Shown: piece by piece, positions 24,613 to 32,415 of the stretch
Layout: each line of letters opens with the position of its first letter
Position numbering within the stretch: position 1 is the first letter of the stretch
NCBI GenBank assembly: GCA_041497115.1
Contig: JBGQFW010000008.1
Span: 11,449-75,448, forward strand
Direction of reading: 5' to 3'
DNA: 64,000 bases
From: AR5 sp041497115
GTDB lineage: Bacteria > Methylomirabilota > Methylomirabilia > Rokubacteriales > CSP1-6
Position numbers and translations under genes: made by a program
The notes under the pieces: generated by a model
Told to the model about the DNA's origin: nothing
Database searches by the model: none
The model's input: the letters and a program-made list of their open reading frames with translations, nothing else

Positions 24613-24915
24613 GTGTTCTCCGGTGGGTCGTACGACGAGGTCGCGCGCTGGCTCCGCAACTTCCTCATCTCGCACGCCAAGCGTGAGCAGCCCCGGGTGC
24701 AGGTCGTGCTGGACGACGACGACGCGCTCGCGGGGCGTGGCTATCGCGCGCGCCTGCGGCTCGGCGAGCGGGTGAGCGAGCCGATCGAGCTCGACTACCA
24801 CGAGGTCGCCGACAAGCGCGGCGCCCTCGCCTGGTGCGCCGCGCTCGCCGCCCGCACGCGCACCGTCGCGCGCGCCCTCGCCGCCGGGAGCGCGGCCGAC
24901 GCCCGCGCCCGCTAG
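24613..24915 (+). CDS. Hypothetical protein
   Basis: This 100-residue protein is not recognised. Its start (FSGGSYDEVARWLRNFLISHAKREQPRV) looks like a structured alpha/beta domain, with an acidic DDDDA turn, beta segments (YRARLRLGERV, EPIELDYHEVA) and an Ala-rich C-terminal helix. The GTG at 24613 is preceded by TAGAAT (24600-24605) only 7 bases away, which would give a leaderless transcript. The gene ends just before the permease reading frame. Composition fits real coding sequence rather than a shadow frame. Confidence 0.55.
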   Translation: MFSGGSYDEVARWLRNFLISHAKREQPRVQVVLDDDDALAGRGYRARLRLGERVSEPIELDYHEVADKRGALAWCAALAARTRTVARALAAGSAADARAR

Positions 24916-25045
24916 CTCCCGCGCGCCCCGCTGGCTGGCGGCGGGGGACGTCAACGGCTTCCTCGGTCTGGCCCTCGACAACACCACCAACCTCGTCATC
25001 CTCTCCAGCCTGCTGATCGGCGTCTTCGGCTTCCCGGCCGGGCTC

Positions 25046-26446
25046 GTGCTGGGGCGGATGCTGCCGGGCACCGCGCTGGGTGTGCTGGTGGGCGATCTCG
25101 CGTACACCGCGATGGCCGTGCGGCTCATGCGGCGTACCGGGCGCACCGACGTCACCGCGATGCCCTTCGGCATCGACACGCCGACGCTCTTCGCGATGGT
25201 GTTCGGCGTGCTCGGGCCGGTGAAGCTGGCCACCGGCGACCCGGTGCTCGCGTGGAAGGTCGGCATGGCCGTCACCCTGGCGATCGGGATCGTCAAGTGC
25301 GGGCTGTCCTTCGCCGGCGACTGGGTGCGCCGCGTGGTGCCGCGCGCCGCGCTGCTCGGCTCGATCGCCGGCGTGGCGATCCTCCTGATCGCGTTCCTGC
25401 CGATGCTCAAGGTCCTGCGCGACCCGCTGGTGGGGCTCGTCGCGCTGTTCGTGCTGCTGCTGGCCCTGCTGGGCGGGGTGCGGATGCCGCTCGGCGTGCC
25501 GGGCGCCTTCGCCGCCGTCGCGGCGGGCGCCGGCGTGTACTGGCTGCGCGCGGCGCTCGGCGGCGCCGGCCACCCGCCGCCCGCGGCCGGCGCGGCGCTG
25601 GCACTGGCGCTGCCGTGGCCGACCCTCGGCTGGCTCTCGGCGCTGGACGACGCCCTGCCCTATCTCTCGATCGCGCTGCCGTTCGCCCTCGTCACGATCA
25701 TCGGCGGCATCGACAACACCGAGAGCGCGGCGGCGGCGGGCGACGAGTACCGGGCGCGGGACATCCTGCTCACCGAGGCGCTCGCCACGGTGCTGACCGG
25801 CCTCTGCGGCGGCGTCGTCCAGAACACCCCGTACATCGGCCACCCCGCCTACAAGGCGATGGGCGCCCGCGCCGGCTACACGCTGGTGACCGGGCTGGTC
25901 ATCGGCGTCGGGGCGGCGGTCGGCGCACTCGGTGCGCTGGTCGGAGTGTTGCCGGAGGCCGCGGTGGCGCCGATCCTGATCTTCATCGGGCTCGAGATCA
26001 CCGCCCAGGCGTTCCTCGCCTCGCCGCCCCGCCACGGCCCGGCCGTCGCGCTGGCGTTCGTGCCGGTTGCGGCGGCGGTCGTGCTCATCGAGCTGGGAGG
26101 GATCCTGTCGGCGCTGGGCCGGTCGGCGGCGGATCTCACCGGGGAGGCGGCCGCCACCTATGGTGCGCTGCTCGTGCTCGGCAACGGCTTCATCCTCACC
26201 GCCGTGCTCTGGGGCTCGGCCCTGGTCTTCGTCATCGAGCGGCGGGCGCCGGCGGCGGCGCTGGTGTTCGTCCTGACCAGCCTCGCCACGCTGTGCGGCC
26301 TCGTGCACTCGCCGCTGCCGAGCGGCGCCGTGTTCTGGCCGTGGTCGGCCTCGGCGCCGCTGACGGTGGCCGCCCCCCTGGCGGGGGCCTACGGCGCCCT
26401 CGCCGGCCTCGTGCTGCTGACGGCGGGGCGCGCGCGAACGCGTTAA
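25046..26446 (+). CDS. NCS2-like permease (xanthine/uracil/vitamin C permease family)
   Basis: This is a polytopic membrane protein of about 466 residues or more with 12-14 hydrophobic segments. Motifs include TAMPFGIDTPTLFAMVFG, SLAGVAILL-like helices, IGGIDNTESAAAAGDEY in the substrate-binding half, and QNTPYIGHPAYKAMGARAGY. It would import a purine, pyrimidine or similar solute. GTG 25046 is the first canonical start, but in-frame sequence from about 24917 clearly continues the family's N-terminus (AAGDVNGFLGLALDNTTNLV, then a helix). The true start is therefore upstream, possibly CTG 24935. A CBS-domain gene follows at 21 bp. Confidence 0.75.
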   Translation: MLGRMLPGTALGVLVGDLAYTAMAVRLMRRTGRTDVTAMPFGIDTPTLFAMVFGVLGPVKLATGDPVLAWKVGMAVTLAIGIVKCGLSFAGDWVRRVVPRAALLGSIAGVAILLIAFLPMLKVLRDPLVGLVALFVLLLALLGGVRMPLGVPGAFAAVAAGAGVYWLRAALGGAGHPPPAAGAALALALPWPTLGWLSALDDALPYLSIALPFALVTIIGGIDNTESAAAAGDEYRARDILLTEALATVLTGLCGGVVQNTPYIGHPAYKAMGARAGYTLVTGLVIGVGAAVGALGALVGVLPEAAVAPILIFIGLEITAQAFLASPPRHGPAVALAFVPVAAAVVLIELGGILSALGRSAADLTGEAAATYGALLVLGNGFILTAVLWGSALVFVIERRAPAAALVFVLTSLATLCGLVHSPLPSGAVFWPWSASAPLTVAAPLAGAYGALAGLVLLTAGRARTR

Positions 26447-26467
26447 GATCGCAGGGAGGAGAAGCCC

Positions 26468-26902
26468 ATGAACATTGCCGGCATCCTGGCCACGAAAGGC
26501 GACAAGGTCGTCACCATTCGGGGAGAGCAGACGATCCGGGAGGCGCTCGGCGTGCTCGCCCAGCACAACATCGGCGCGCTCATCGTCGTGGACGCCGGCA
26601 TGCGGCCGGTCGGCATCCTATCCGAGCGCGACATCGTCCGGGCGGCCGCCAAGAGCGAGGGGATCTTCCCGCTGCCGGTGAGCCAGCTCATGACGCGCGA
26701 CGTGACGGTGGGCTCGCCGCACGACGATCTGAAGGCGGTCGCCGCCACGATGCTCCAGCGACGGTTCCGCCACCTGCCGGTGGTGGACGGCGGCAAGCTG
26801 GTCGGTATGGTGTCGCTCGGCGACGTCGTCAAGGCCCAGCGCGACCTCTACCAGGGCGAGGTGGACACGCTGCAGACGATCGTCATGGAGGGCGGCCACT
26901 GA
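26468..26902 (+). CDS. CBS-domain protein
   Basis: This 144-residue protein consists of a tandem CBS pair and little else. The first CBS covers about residues 10-65 (IREALGVLAQHNIGALIVVD, GILSERDIVRAA) and the second about 75-130 (LMTRDVTVGSPHDDLKAVAATM, RHLPVVDGGKLVGMVSLGDVV). Such pairs bind adenine nucleotides or SAM and act as sensors. ATG 26468 has a good GGAGGAG site. Its TGA overlaps the ATG of the flavoprotein gene by one base (TGATG), so it may be coupled to redox metabolism. Confidence 0.88.
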   Translation: MNIAGILATKGDKVVTIRGEQTIREALGVLAQHNIGALIVVDAGMRPVGILSERDIVRAAAKSEGIFPLPVSQLMTRDVTVGSPHDDLKAVAATMLQRRFRHLPVVDGGKLVGMVSLGDVVKAQRDLYQGEVDTLQTIVMEGGH

Positions 26903-28314
26903 TGACGGCTCCCGGCACCGCCGAGCACCCGCTCCGGGTGGCGATCGTCGGTGCCGGGCCGGCCGGATTCTACGCGGCCGAGCACCTCCTGCGGCGGCCC
27001 GATCTCGTGATCGACGTGGACCTGTTCGACCGGCTGCCCACGCCCTACGGGCTGGTGCGGGCCGGCGTCGCCCCCGATCACCAGAAGATCAAGGCGGTCG
27101 CCGCGACGTTCGACCGCACCGCCGCCCACGAGCGCTTCCGCTTCTTCGGCGGCGTCGAGCTGGGCAAACACGTGAGCGTCGAGGACCTGCGCGCGCACTA
27201 CCATCAGATCGTCTACACCACCGGCGCCCAGACGGACCGCCGCATGGGCATTCCGGGCGAGGACCTGCCGGGCAGCCATCCCGCCACCGAGTTCGTCGCC
27301 TGGTACAACGGCCATCCCGACTATCGCGACTGCCAGTTCGACCTCACCCAGGAGCGCGTCGCCGTCGTCGGCGTCGGCAACGTCGCGGTGGACGTGGCCC
27401 GCATCCTCTGCCGCACGCCGGCCGAGCTCGAGCAGACGGATATCGCCGCCCACGCGCTCGACGCCCTGCGGGGCAGCCGCGTGCGCAAGGTCTACCTGCT
27501 CGGCCGGCGGGGTGCCGCCCAGGCGGCGTTCACCAACCCCGAGGTGAAGGAGCTCGGCGATCTGGCCGGCGCCGACGTCGTGGTCGTTCCCGAGGAGGTC
27601 GAGCTCGACCCGCTCAGTCGCGAGGGGCTCGAGAAGAGCGGCGACCGGGCGGGTTTCAAGAAAGTGGAGATCCTCGGCTCGTACGCGACGCGCCCGCCGG
27701 CCGGCAAGCCCCGCCAGCTGGTGCTGCGCTTCCTCGTCTCGCCGGTGGCCCTCGTCGCCAACGCGGCGGGCGCCGTCGGCGGCATCCGCCTCGTGCACAA
27801 CCGCCTCGTCGCCTCGGCGATCGGCGCCATCCAGCCCCAGCCGACGGACCGGTTCGAGGAGCTGGCGGTGGGCTTGGTGTTCCGCTCGGTCGGCTACCGC
27901 GGCGTGCCGCTGCCCGGCGTGCCGTTCGACGACAAGTGGGGTGTCGTCCTGAACGAGAAGGGACGCGTCCTCGACCCCGACAGCAAGCAGCCGCGCGCCG
28001 GCGAGTACACGGCCGGCTGGATCAAGCGCGGCCCCAGCGGCGTCATCGGCACCAACAAGCCGGACGCGCTGGAGACCGTGACCGCGATGGTCGAGGACGT
28101 CGCCGCCGGCCGCACGCTGGCGCCCGCCGAGCCCGACCCGGCGAGCGTCGAGCGGCTGCTGCGCCAGCGCCAGTCGCACGTCGTGGGCTACGCCGACTGG
28201 CTGCGCCTGAACGCGCTGGAGCTCGAGCGGGGCCGGGCGGTGGGCCGGCCCCGGGTCAAGTTCACGCGGGTCGACGAGATGCTCGCCGCGCTCGGGAACC
28301 GCGCCGACGGCTGA
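26902..28314 (+). CDS. FAD-dependent ferredoxin-NADP reductase, adrenodoxin-reductase type
   Basis: This 470-residue protein has an N-terminal FAD motif VAIVGAGPAGFYAAEHLLR, the adrenodoxin-reductase/FprA marker LFDRLPTPYGLVRAGVAPDHQ, a GIPGEDLPGSHPATEFVAWYNGHP segment, the NADP motif VAVVGVGNVAVDVARIL and GRRGAAQAAFTNPE. The C-terminal part has VFRSVGYRGVPLPGVPFD and WIKRGPSGVIGTNKPDA. It should pass electrons between NADPH and a ferredoxin; the partner is not in the window. It starts within the CBS gene stop (TGATG). Confidence 0.92.
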   Translation: MTAPGTAEHPLRVAIVGAGPAGFYAAEHLLRRPDLVIDVDLFDRLPTPYGLVRAGVAPDHQKIKAVAATFDRTAAHERFRFFGGVELGKHVSVEDLRAHYHQIVYTTGAQTDRRMGIPGEDLPGSHPATEFVAWYNGHPDYRDCQFDLTQERVAVVGVGNVAVDVARILCRTPAELEQTDIAAHALDALRGSRVRKVYLLGRRGAAQAAFTNPEVKELGDLAGADVVVVPEEVELDPLSREGLEKSGDRAGFKKVEILGSYATRPPAGKPRQLVLRFLVSPVALVANAAGAVGGIRLVHNRLVASAIGAIQPQPTDRFEELAVGLVFRSVGYRGVPLPGVPFDDKWGVVLNEKGRVLDPDSKQPRAGEYTAGWIKRGPSGVIGTNKPDALETVTAMVEDVAAGRTLAPAEPDPASVERLLRQRQSHVVGYADWLRLNALELERGRAVGRPRVKFTRVDEMLAALGNRADG

Positions 28315-28356
28315 CGCGATTTCTCCCGTGCGGGGCGTCGTGCGGGGGAATAACGC

Positions 28357-28386
28357 TTGACCCGTTTCGTCTCGCGAGTGTTAAAT
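28357..28386 (+). promoter_or_regulatory. Probable promoter of the cytochrome c gene
   Basis: TTGACC (28357-28362) and TTAAAT (28381-28386) are separated by 18 bases, close to the sigma-70 consensus. The ATG of the cytochrome gene is at 28436, with GGGAGGAG at 28423-28430. Confidence 0.65.
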
Positions 28387-28435
28387 GGGCGCACCGTTTT
28401 GTGAATCGCATCACGAAGTGCCGGGAGGAGGCGCC

Positions 28436-28858
28436 ATGAACGCCTGTCTGAGGTCGCTCACCGTCGCCGCCGCCGCCGCCGCCCTCGTCGCGGGCGCGGG
28501 CACGATGGCCGCGTGGGCGCAGGGTGAATGGAAGGCGCCGGCGGACGCGAAGAACACGAAGAACCCGCTGGCAGACAAGAAGGCCGACAAGGCCGTGCTG
28601 GCCGAGGGCAAGAAGCTGGCGGAGACCAACTGCGCGTCCTGCCACGGGCCGTGGGGCACGGGCAACGGGCCCGCCGCCGTGGCGCTGCCGCCGCCCAAGC
28701 CGGCCGACTGGACCTCGGCAAAGGTCGCCGCCGAGGCCGACGGCGAGATCTTCTGGAAGATCAGCAACGGGCGGGGCGCCATGCCCCCCTGGAAGCACCT
28801 GCCGGACGCCCAGCGCTGGCAGCTCGTGAACTACATCCGCTCGCTGCAGAAGAAGTAG
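28436..28858 (+). CDS. Cytochrome c (class I, single heme)
   Basis: This 140-residue periplasmic electron carrier has a signal peptide (residues 1-29, cleavage after AWA), a Lys/Ala-rich linker, and a heme-binding CASCH at residues 66-70 within ETNCASCHGPWGTGNGP. The methionine in GRGAMPPWKHLP is the likely axial ligand. The C-terminal helix LVNYIRSLQKK is the usual cytochrome c cap. ATG 28436 is set by the strong ribosome-binding site. It has its own promoter and is followed by a hairpin terminator. Confidence 0.93.
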   Translation: MNACLRSLTVAAAAAALVAGAGTMAAWAQGEWKAPADAKNTKNPLADKKADKAVLAEGKKLAETNCASCHGPWGTGNGPAAVALPPPKPADWTSAKVAAEADGEIFWKISNGRGAMPPWKHLPDAQRWQLVNYIRSLQKK

Positions 28859-28878
28859 CGAGGCCGGCGCCATCCTCG

Positions 28879-28908
28879 ACGCCCCGCCGGCGGTTGCCGG
28901 CGGGGCGT
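28879..28908 (+). terminator. Hairpin terminator after cytochrome c
   Basis: A perfect 13-bp stem (28879-28891 and 28896-28908) with a GGTT loop lies 20 bases after the cytochrome stop and 17 bases before the next start. Only a weak T-run (TTC) follows, so it may rely on the stem alone. Confidence 0.65.
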
Positions 28909-28925
28909 TCGCGTATTCCGACTCC

Positions 28926-29861
28926 ATGCGCCTGGCCACGATCGATCTCGGCACCAACACCGTGCGCCTGCTCGTCGCCGACGTCACCGACCCCGGGCGG
29001 TGGCGCGTGGTGGACGCCGACCAGCGGGTGACCCGTCTGGGCGAGGGGCTGGCGGCCAGCGGTCGCCTGGGCGAGGTGCCCGCGCAGCGCACGGCGGCGG
29101 CCGTCACCGAGTACGTCGGTCGCGCCCGGCGCGCCGGCGTCGAACGGCTCCAGATCGTCGCCACCAGCGCGGTGCGCGAGGCGGCCAACGGCCGCGACTT
29201 CGTCGCCGCGCTCGAGCGGGCCACCGGCGAGCGCGTGACGGTGGTGAGCGGCGAGGAGGAGGCGGCCCTCACGCTGGCCGGCGTCCTCGCCGGGGTGGGC
29301 GCGGGGCCGCCGGGCGGCGCGACGCTCGTGTTCGACATCGGCGGGGGCAGCACCGAGTTCATCCTCGCGCGCGGCGGGCGTGCGGTCGCGGCGGTGAGCC
29401 TGCGCCTCGGCGTGGTCGACCTCACCGAGCGCCATCCGTTTCCCGGGCCAGTCGCCGCCGACCGCTATCGCGCGCTGCACGCCGAGATCGCCGCACGGCT
29501 GGCGGCGGAGGTGCCGGCGGCGATTCGGACCGCCGCCGTCGATCGTCTCGTCGGCACCGCCGGCACCGCCACGACGCTGGCCGCGCTCGATCTCGGCCTG
29601 ACGGCCTACGACCCCCCACGCGTGCAGGGCCACGTGCTCACCCGCGGCGCGGTGGAGGCGCAGCTCGCGCGGCTGGGCGCGCTGACCGTCGTCGAGCGGG
29701 CGGCGCTGCCGTGCCTGGAGCGGGGGCGCGCCGATCTCATCGTGCCGGGCACGGCCATCGTGCTGGCGACGCTGGACCTGGTGCGTCGCGACAGGCTCGT
29801 CGTCAGCGACTGGGGGCTGCGCGAGGGGATCCTGGCGCGCCTCGGCGAATTGACAGGGTAG
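28926..29861 (+). CDS. Ppx/GppA family phosphatase
   Basis: This 311-residue actin-fold phosphatase acts on polyphosphate (Ppx) or pppGpp (GppA). Seen: the first phosphate motif TIDLGTNTVRLLVADV, the SAVREAANGRDF segment, SGEEEAALTLAG, the second phosphate loop FDIGGGSTEFI, and the adenosine-like motif VGTAGTATTLAALDLGL. At about 310 residues it is the short form, without the extra C-terminal HD-like domain of long Ppx. So pppGpp or short polyphosphate turnover is more likely, but the substrate cannot be settled. ATG 28926 follows the cytochrome terminator. Confidence 0.88.
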   Translation: MRLATIDLGTNTVRLLVADVTDPGRWRVVDADQRVTRLGEGLAASGRLGEVPAQRTAAAVTEYVGRARRAGVERLQIVATSAVREAANGRDFVAALERATGERVTVVSGEEEAALTLAGVLAGVGAGPPGGATLVFDIGGGSTEFILARGGRAVAAVSLRLGVVDLTERHPFPGPVAADRYRALHAEIAARLAAEVPAAIRTAAVDRLVGTAGTATTLAALDLGLTAYDPPRVQGHVLTRGAVEAQLARLGALTVVERAALPCLERGRADLIVPGTAIVLATLDLVRRDRLVVSDWGLREGILARLGELTG

Positions 29862-29878
29862 GGGCCGGCGTCTATCCT
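29850..29878 (+). promoter_or_regulatory. Promoter of the HNH gene
   Basis: TTGACA (29850-29855), a 17-base spacer and TATCCT (29873-29878) make a near-consensus sigma-70 promoter at the end of the Ppx/GppA gene. The ATG at 29890 is only 11 bases past the -10 box, so the transcript would be leaderless or nearly so. Confidence 0.7.
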
Positions 29879-29889
29879 AGGTCGTCAAG

Positions 29890-30420
29890 ATGGATGAGAT
29901 CGCGGTACTCGTGCTGAACGCGACGTACGAGCCGCTGCATTTCACCAACGCTCGCCGGGCCGTGACGCTGCTGCTCGCCGGAAAAGCGGAGGCCGTCGAG
30001 GCCTCGCCCCGCGTGATCCGCTCGCCGTCGCGCGCCTTCGCGCTGCCGGCGGTGATCCGGCTGGCCATCTTCATCCGCAAGCCGTTCCTGGACCGGGTCG
30101 CGTTCAACAAGAAGAACATCCTGCGCCGCGACGGCTACGCCTGCCAGTACTGCAACCGCCGCGGCGAGCGGCTGACCGTCGATCACGTGCTGCCGCGCTC
30201 GCGCGGCGGCGACACGAGCTGGACCAACGTGGTCGCCGCCTGCCTGCGCTGCAATCTCAAGAAGGGCAACCGCCTGCTCGACGAGTCGGGGATGCGGCTG
30301 CTCCGCGAGCCGGTCCATCCGAAGTTCGTCTTCTCCACGCACCTGCTGAGGCACCCGCACGCGCACTCGCTGCTGGACTCGTGGCGGAAGTACCTCGTCG
30401 CGGTCCCGACGCTCTCGTAG
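29890..30420 (+). CDS. HNH endonuclease domain protein
   Basis: This 176-residue protein is of the 'LVLNATYEPL' HNH group. It has an N-terminal domain (VLVLNATYEPLHFTNARRAVTLLLAGKAEAVE), then the HNH fold with zinc-binding CQYC and C-x2-C (CLRCN), and the catalytic VDHVLPRSRGGDTSW. Such genes are widespread and stand-alone; the DNA substrate is unknown. The ATG at 29890 lies directly behind a strong promoter. It lies 11 bp upstream of uvrB, so it is probably cotranscribed with uvrB-uvrC and may act in DNA repair. Confidence 0.87.
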   Translation: MDEIAVLVLNATYEPLHFTNARRAVTLLLAGKAEAVEASPRVIRSPSRAFALPAVIRLAIFIRKPFLDRVAFNKKNILRRDGYACQYCNRRGERLTVDHVLPRSRGGDTSWTNVVAACLRCNLKKGNRLLDESGMRLLREPVHPKFVFSTHLLRHPHAHSLLDSWRKYLVAVPTLS

Positions 30421-30431
30421 CGACTACTCCG

Positions 30432-32414
30432 GTGTTCCGCCTGTCGTCGGAGTATTCGCCCCGCGGCGACCAGCCGCAGGCGATCGCCGACCTCACCCGC
30501 TTCGTGACCGCCGGCCACCGCCACGCCGTGCTGCGCGGGGTGACCGGGTCGGGCAAGACGTTCACGATGGCCAACCTGATCGCCAGCGTGGACCGGCCGA
30601 CGCTGGTGCTGTCGCCCAACAAGACGCTGGCCGCCCAGCTGTTCAGCGAGTTCAAGGCGTTCTTCCCGGACAACGCCGTCGAGTACTTCGTCTCCTACTA
30701 CGACTACTACCAGCCCGAGGCGTACATCCCCCAGTCGGACACGTACATCGAGAAGGACGCGCTGATCAACGACGAGATCGACCGCATGCGCCACTCGGCC
30801 ACCCGGTCGCTGCTGGAGCGGCGCGACGTGGTCGTGGTGGCGTCGGTCTCCTGCATCTACGGCATCGGCGCGCCCGAGACGTACCGCGAGATGCACCTGG
30901 CCCTGCGGCGGGGGCAGGAGATCGACCGCGACGCGATCATCCGGCGGCTGATCGCCGTGCAGTACGAGCGCAACGACTACGATTTCCACCGCGGGACGTT
31001 TCGCGTGCGCGGCGACATCGTGGAGATCTTCCCGGCCAGCGAGGACGCGGTGGCGCTGCGGATCGAGCTGTTCGGCGACGTGATCGACACGATCCACCGC
31101 CTCGACCCCCTCAAGGGCCAGGTGCTGGAGGGGCTCGACGAGGTCCACATCTACCCGGCCAGCCACTACGTGACGCCCGCCGAGCAGCTCGACCGCGCGC
31201 TGGGGACGATCCAGGAGGAGCTGGGCGAGCGGCTGGCGTTCCTCCGCCAGCGCAACCGGCTGCTCGAGGCGCAGCGGCTGGAGCAACGGACCCTGTTCGA
31301 CATGGAGATGCTGCGCGAGCTGGGGTACTGCCACGGCATCGAGAACTACTCGCGCCACCTCACCGGGCGGCGGCCCGGCGAGCCGCCGCCGGTGCTCATC
31401 GAGTACCTGCCGGCCGACGCGCTGATCATCATCGACGAGAGCCACGTGGCGGTCCCGCAGGTGCGCGGCATGTACTACGGCGACCGCTCGCGCAAGGAGG
31501 CGCTCGTCGAGTACGGCTTCCGGCTGCCCTCGGCGTTCGACAACCGGCCGCTGACGTTCGAGGAGTTCGAGCGGCTGACCGGCCAGACCGTGTACCTGTC
31601 GGCCACGCCGAGCGCCTGGGAGCTCGGCGTGGCCGGCGAGGCGGTCGCCGAGCAGGTCATCCGCCCCACCGGCCTCATGGATCCCGTGATCACCGTGCGC
31701 CCGGCGGGCGACCAGGTGGACGACCTCCTGCACGAGATCCGCGCCCGCGCCGAGCGCGAGGAGCGGGTGCTGGTGACGACGCTGACCAAGCGGATGGCCG
31801 AGGACCTCACCGAGTACTACCAGCAGCTCGGCCTGCGCGTGCGCTACCTGCACTCCGACATCGACACGCTGGATCGCGTGGCGCTGATCCGAGATCTGCG
31901 CCTGGCCAAGTTCGACGCGCTGATCGGGATCAACCTGCTGCGCGAGGGGCTCGACATCCCCGAGGTCTCGCTGGTCGCCATCCTCGACGCCGACAAGGAA
32001 GGGTACCTGCGCTCGTCGACGTCGCTCATCCAGACCGCCGGCCGCGCCGCGCGCAACGTCAACGGCGAGGTCATCATGTACGCCGACAAGGTGACCGACT
32101 CGATGGCCCAGGCGCTGCGCGAGACCGAGCGGCGCCGCGAGATCCAGGGCCGCTACAACGCCGAGCACGGGATCACGCCCGAGTCGATCCGCTCGTCCAT
32201 CCGCGAGCTCCTCCAGACGGTGTACGAGCGGGACTACTACACGGTGGAGGTGGAGGCGCCCGCCGCGGAGGCGTTCGCCTCGCCCGCCGATCTCGCCAAG
32301 CGCGTCGCCGAGCTGGAAGCGGCCATGCGCGACGCCGCCCGCCGGCTGGACTTCGAGCAGGCCGCCGAGCTCCGCGACCGCGTCCGCGCGCTCAAGCGCC
32401 AGCAGGTGACGTAG
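30432..32414 (+). CDS. uvrB: UvrABC excinuclease subunit B
   Basis: This 660-residue helicase-like damage-verification subunit of nucleotide excision repair has Walker A GVTGSGKTFT (about residues 36-45), the beta-hairpin SYYDYYQPEAYIP that inserts into DNA, DESH in motif II, motifs IV-VI (INLLREGLDIPEVSLVAILD; QTAGRAARN) and a C-terminal UVR coiled coil that binds UvrC. GTG 30432 is preferred because it gives the family N-terminus FRLSSEYSPRGDQPQAI. It lies one base before uvrC. Confidence 0.97.
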   Translation: MFRLSSEYSPRGDQPQAIADLTRFVTAGHRHAVLRGVTGSGKTFTMANLIASVDRPTLVLSPNKTLAAQLFSEFKAFFPDNAVEYFVSYYDYYQPEAYIPQSDTYIEKDALINDEIDRMRHSATRSLLERRDVVVVASVSCIYGIGAPETYREMHLALRRGQEIDRDAIIRRLIAVQYERNDYDFHRGTFRVRGDIVEIFPASEDAVALRIELFGDVIDTIHRLDPLKGQVLEGLDEVHIYPASHYVTPAEQLDRALGTIQEELGERLAFLRQRNRLLEAQRLEQRTLFDMEMLRELGYCHGIENYSRHLTGRRPGEPPPVLIEYLPADALIIIDESHVAVPQVRGMYYGDRSRKEALVEYGFRLPSAFDNRPLTFEEFERLTGQTVYLSATPSAWELGVAGEAVAEQVIRPTGLMDPVITVRPAGDQVDDLLHEIRARAEREERVLVTTLTKRMAEDLTEYYQQLGLRVRYLHSDIDTLDRVALIRDLRLAKFDALIGINLLREGLDIPEVSLVAILDADKEGYLRSSTSLIQTAGRAARNVNGEVIMYADKVTDSMAQALRETERRREIQGRYNAEHGITPESIRSSIRELLQTVYERDYYTVEVEAPAAEAFASPADLAKRVAELEAAMRDAARRLDFEQAAELRDRVRALKRQQVT

Positions 32415-32415
32415 G

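Noticed and set aside
24773..25046. A programmed frameshift joining the small hypothetical protein to the NCS2-like permease
   Set aside because: The small protein ends at a clean TAG, there is no slippery sequence, and the permease N-terminal pattern begins after that stop. A non-canonical start is simpler.
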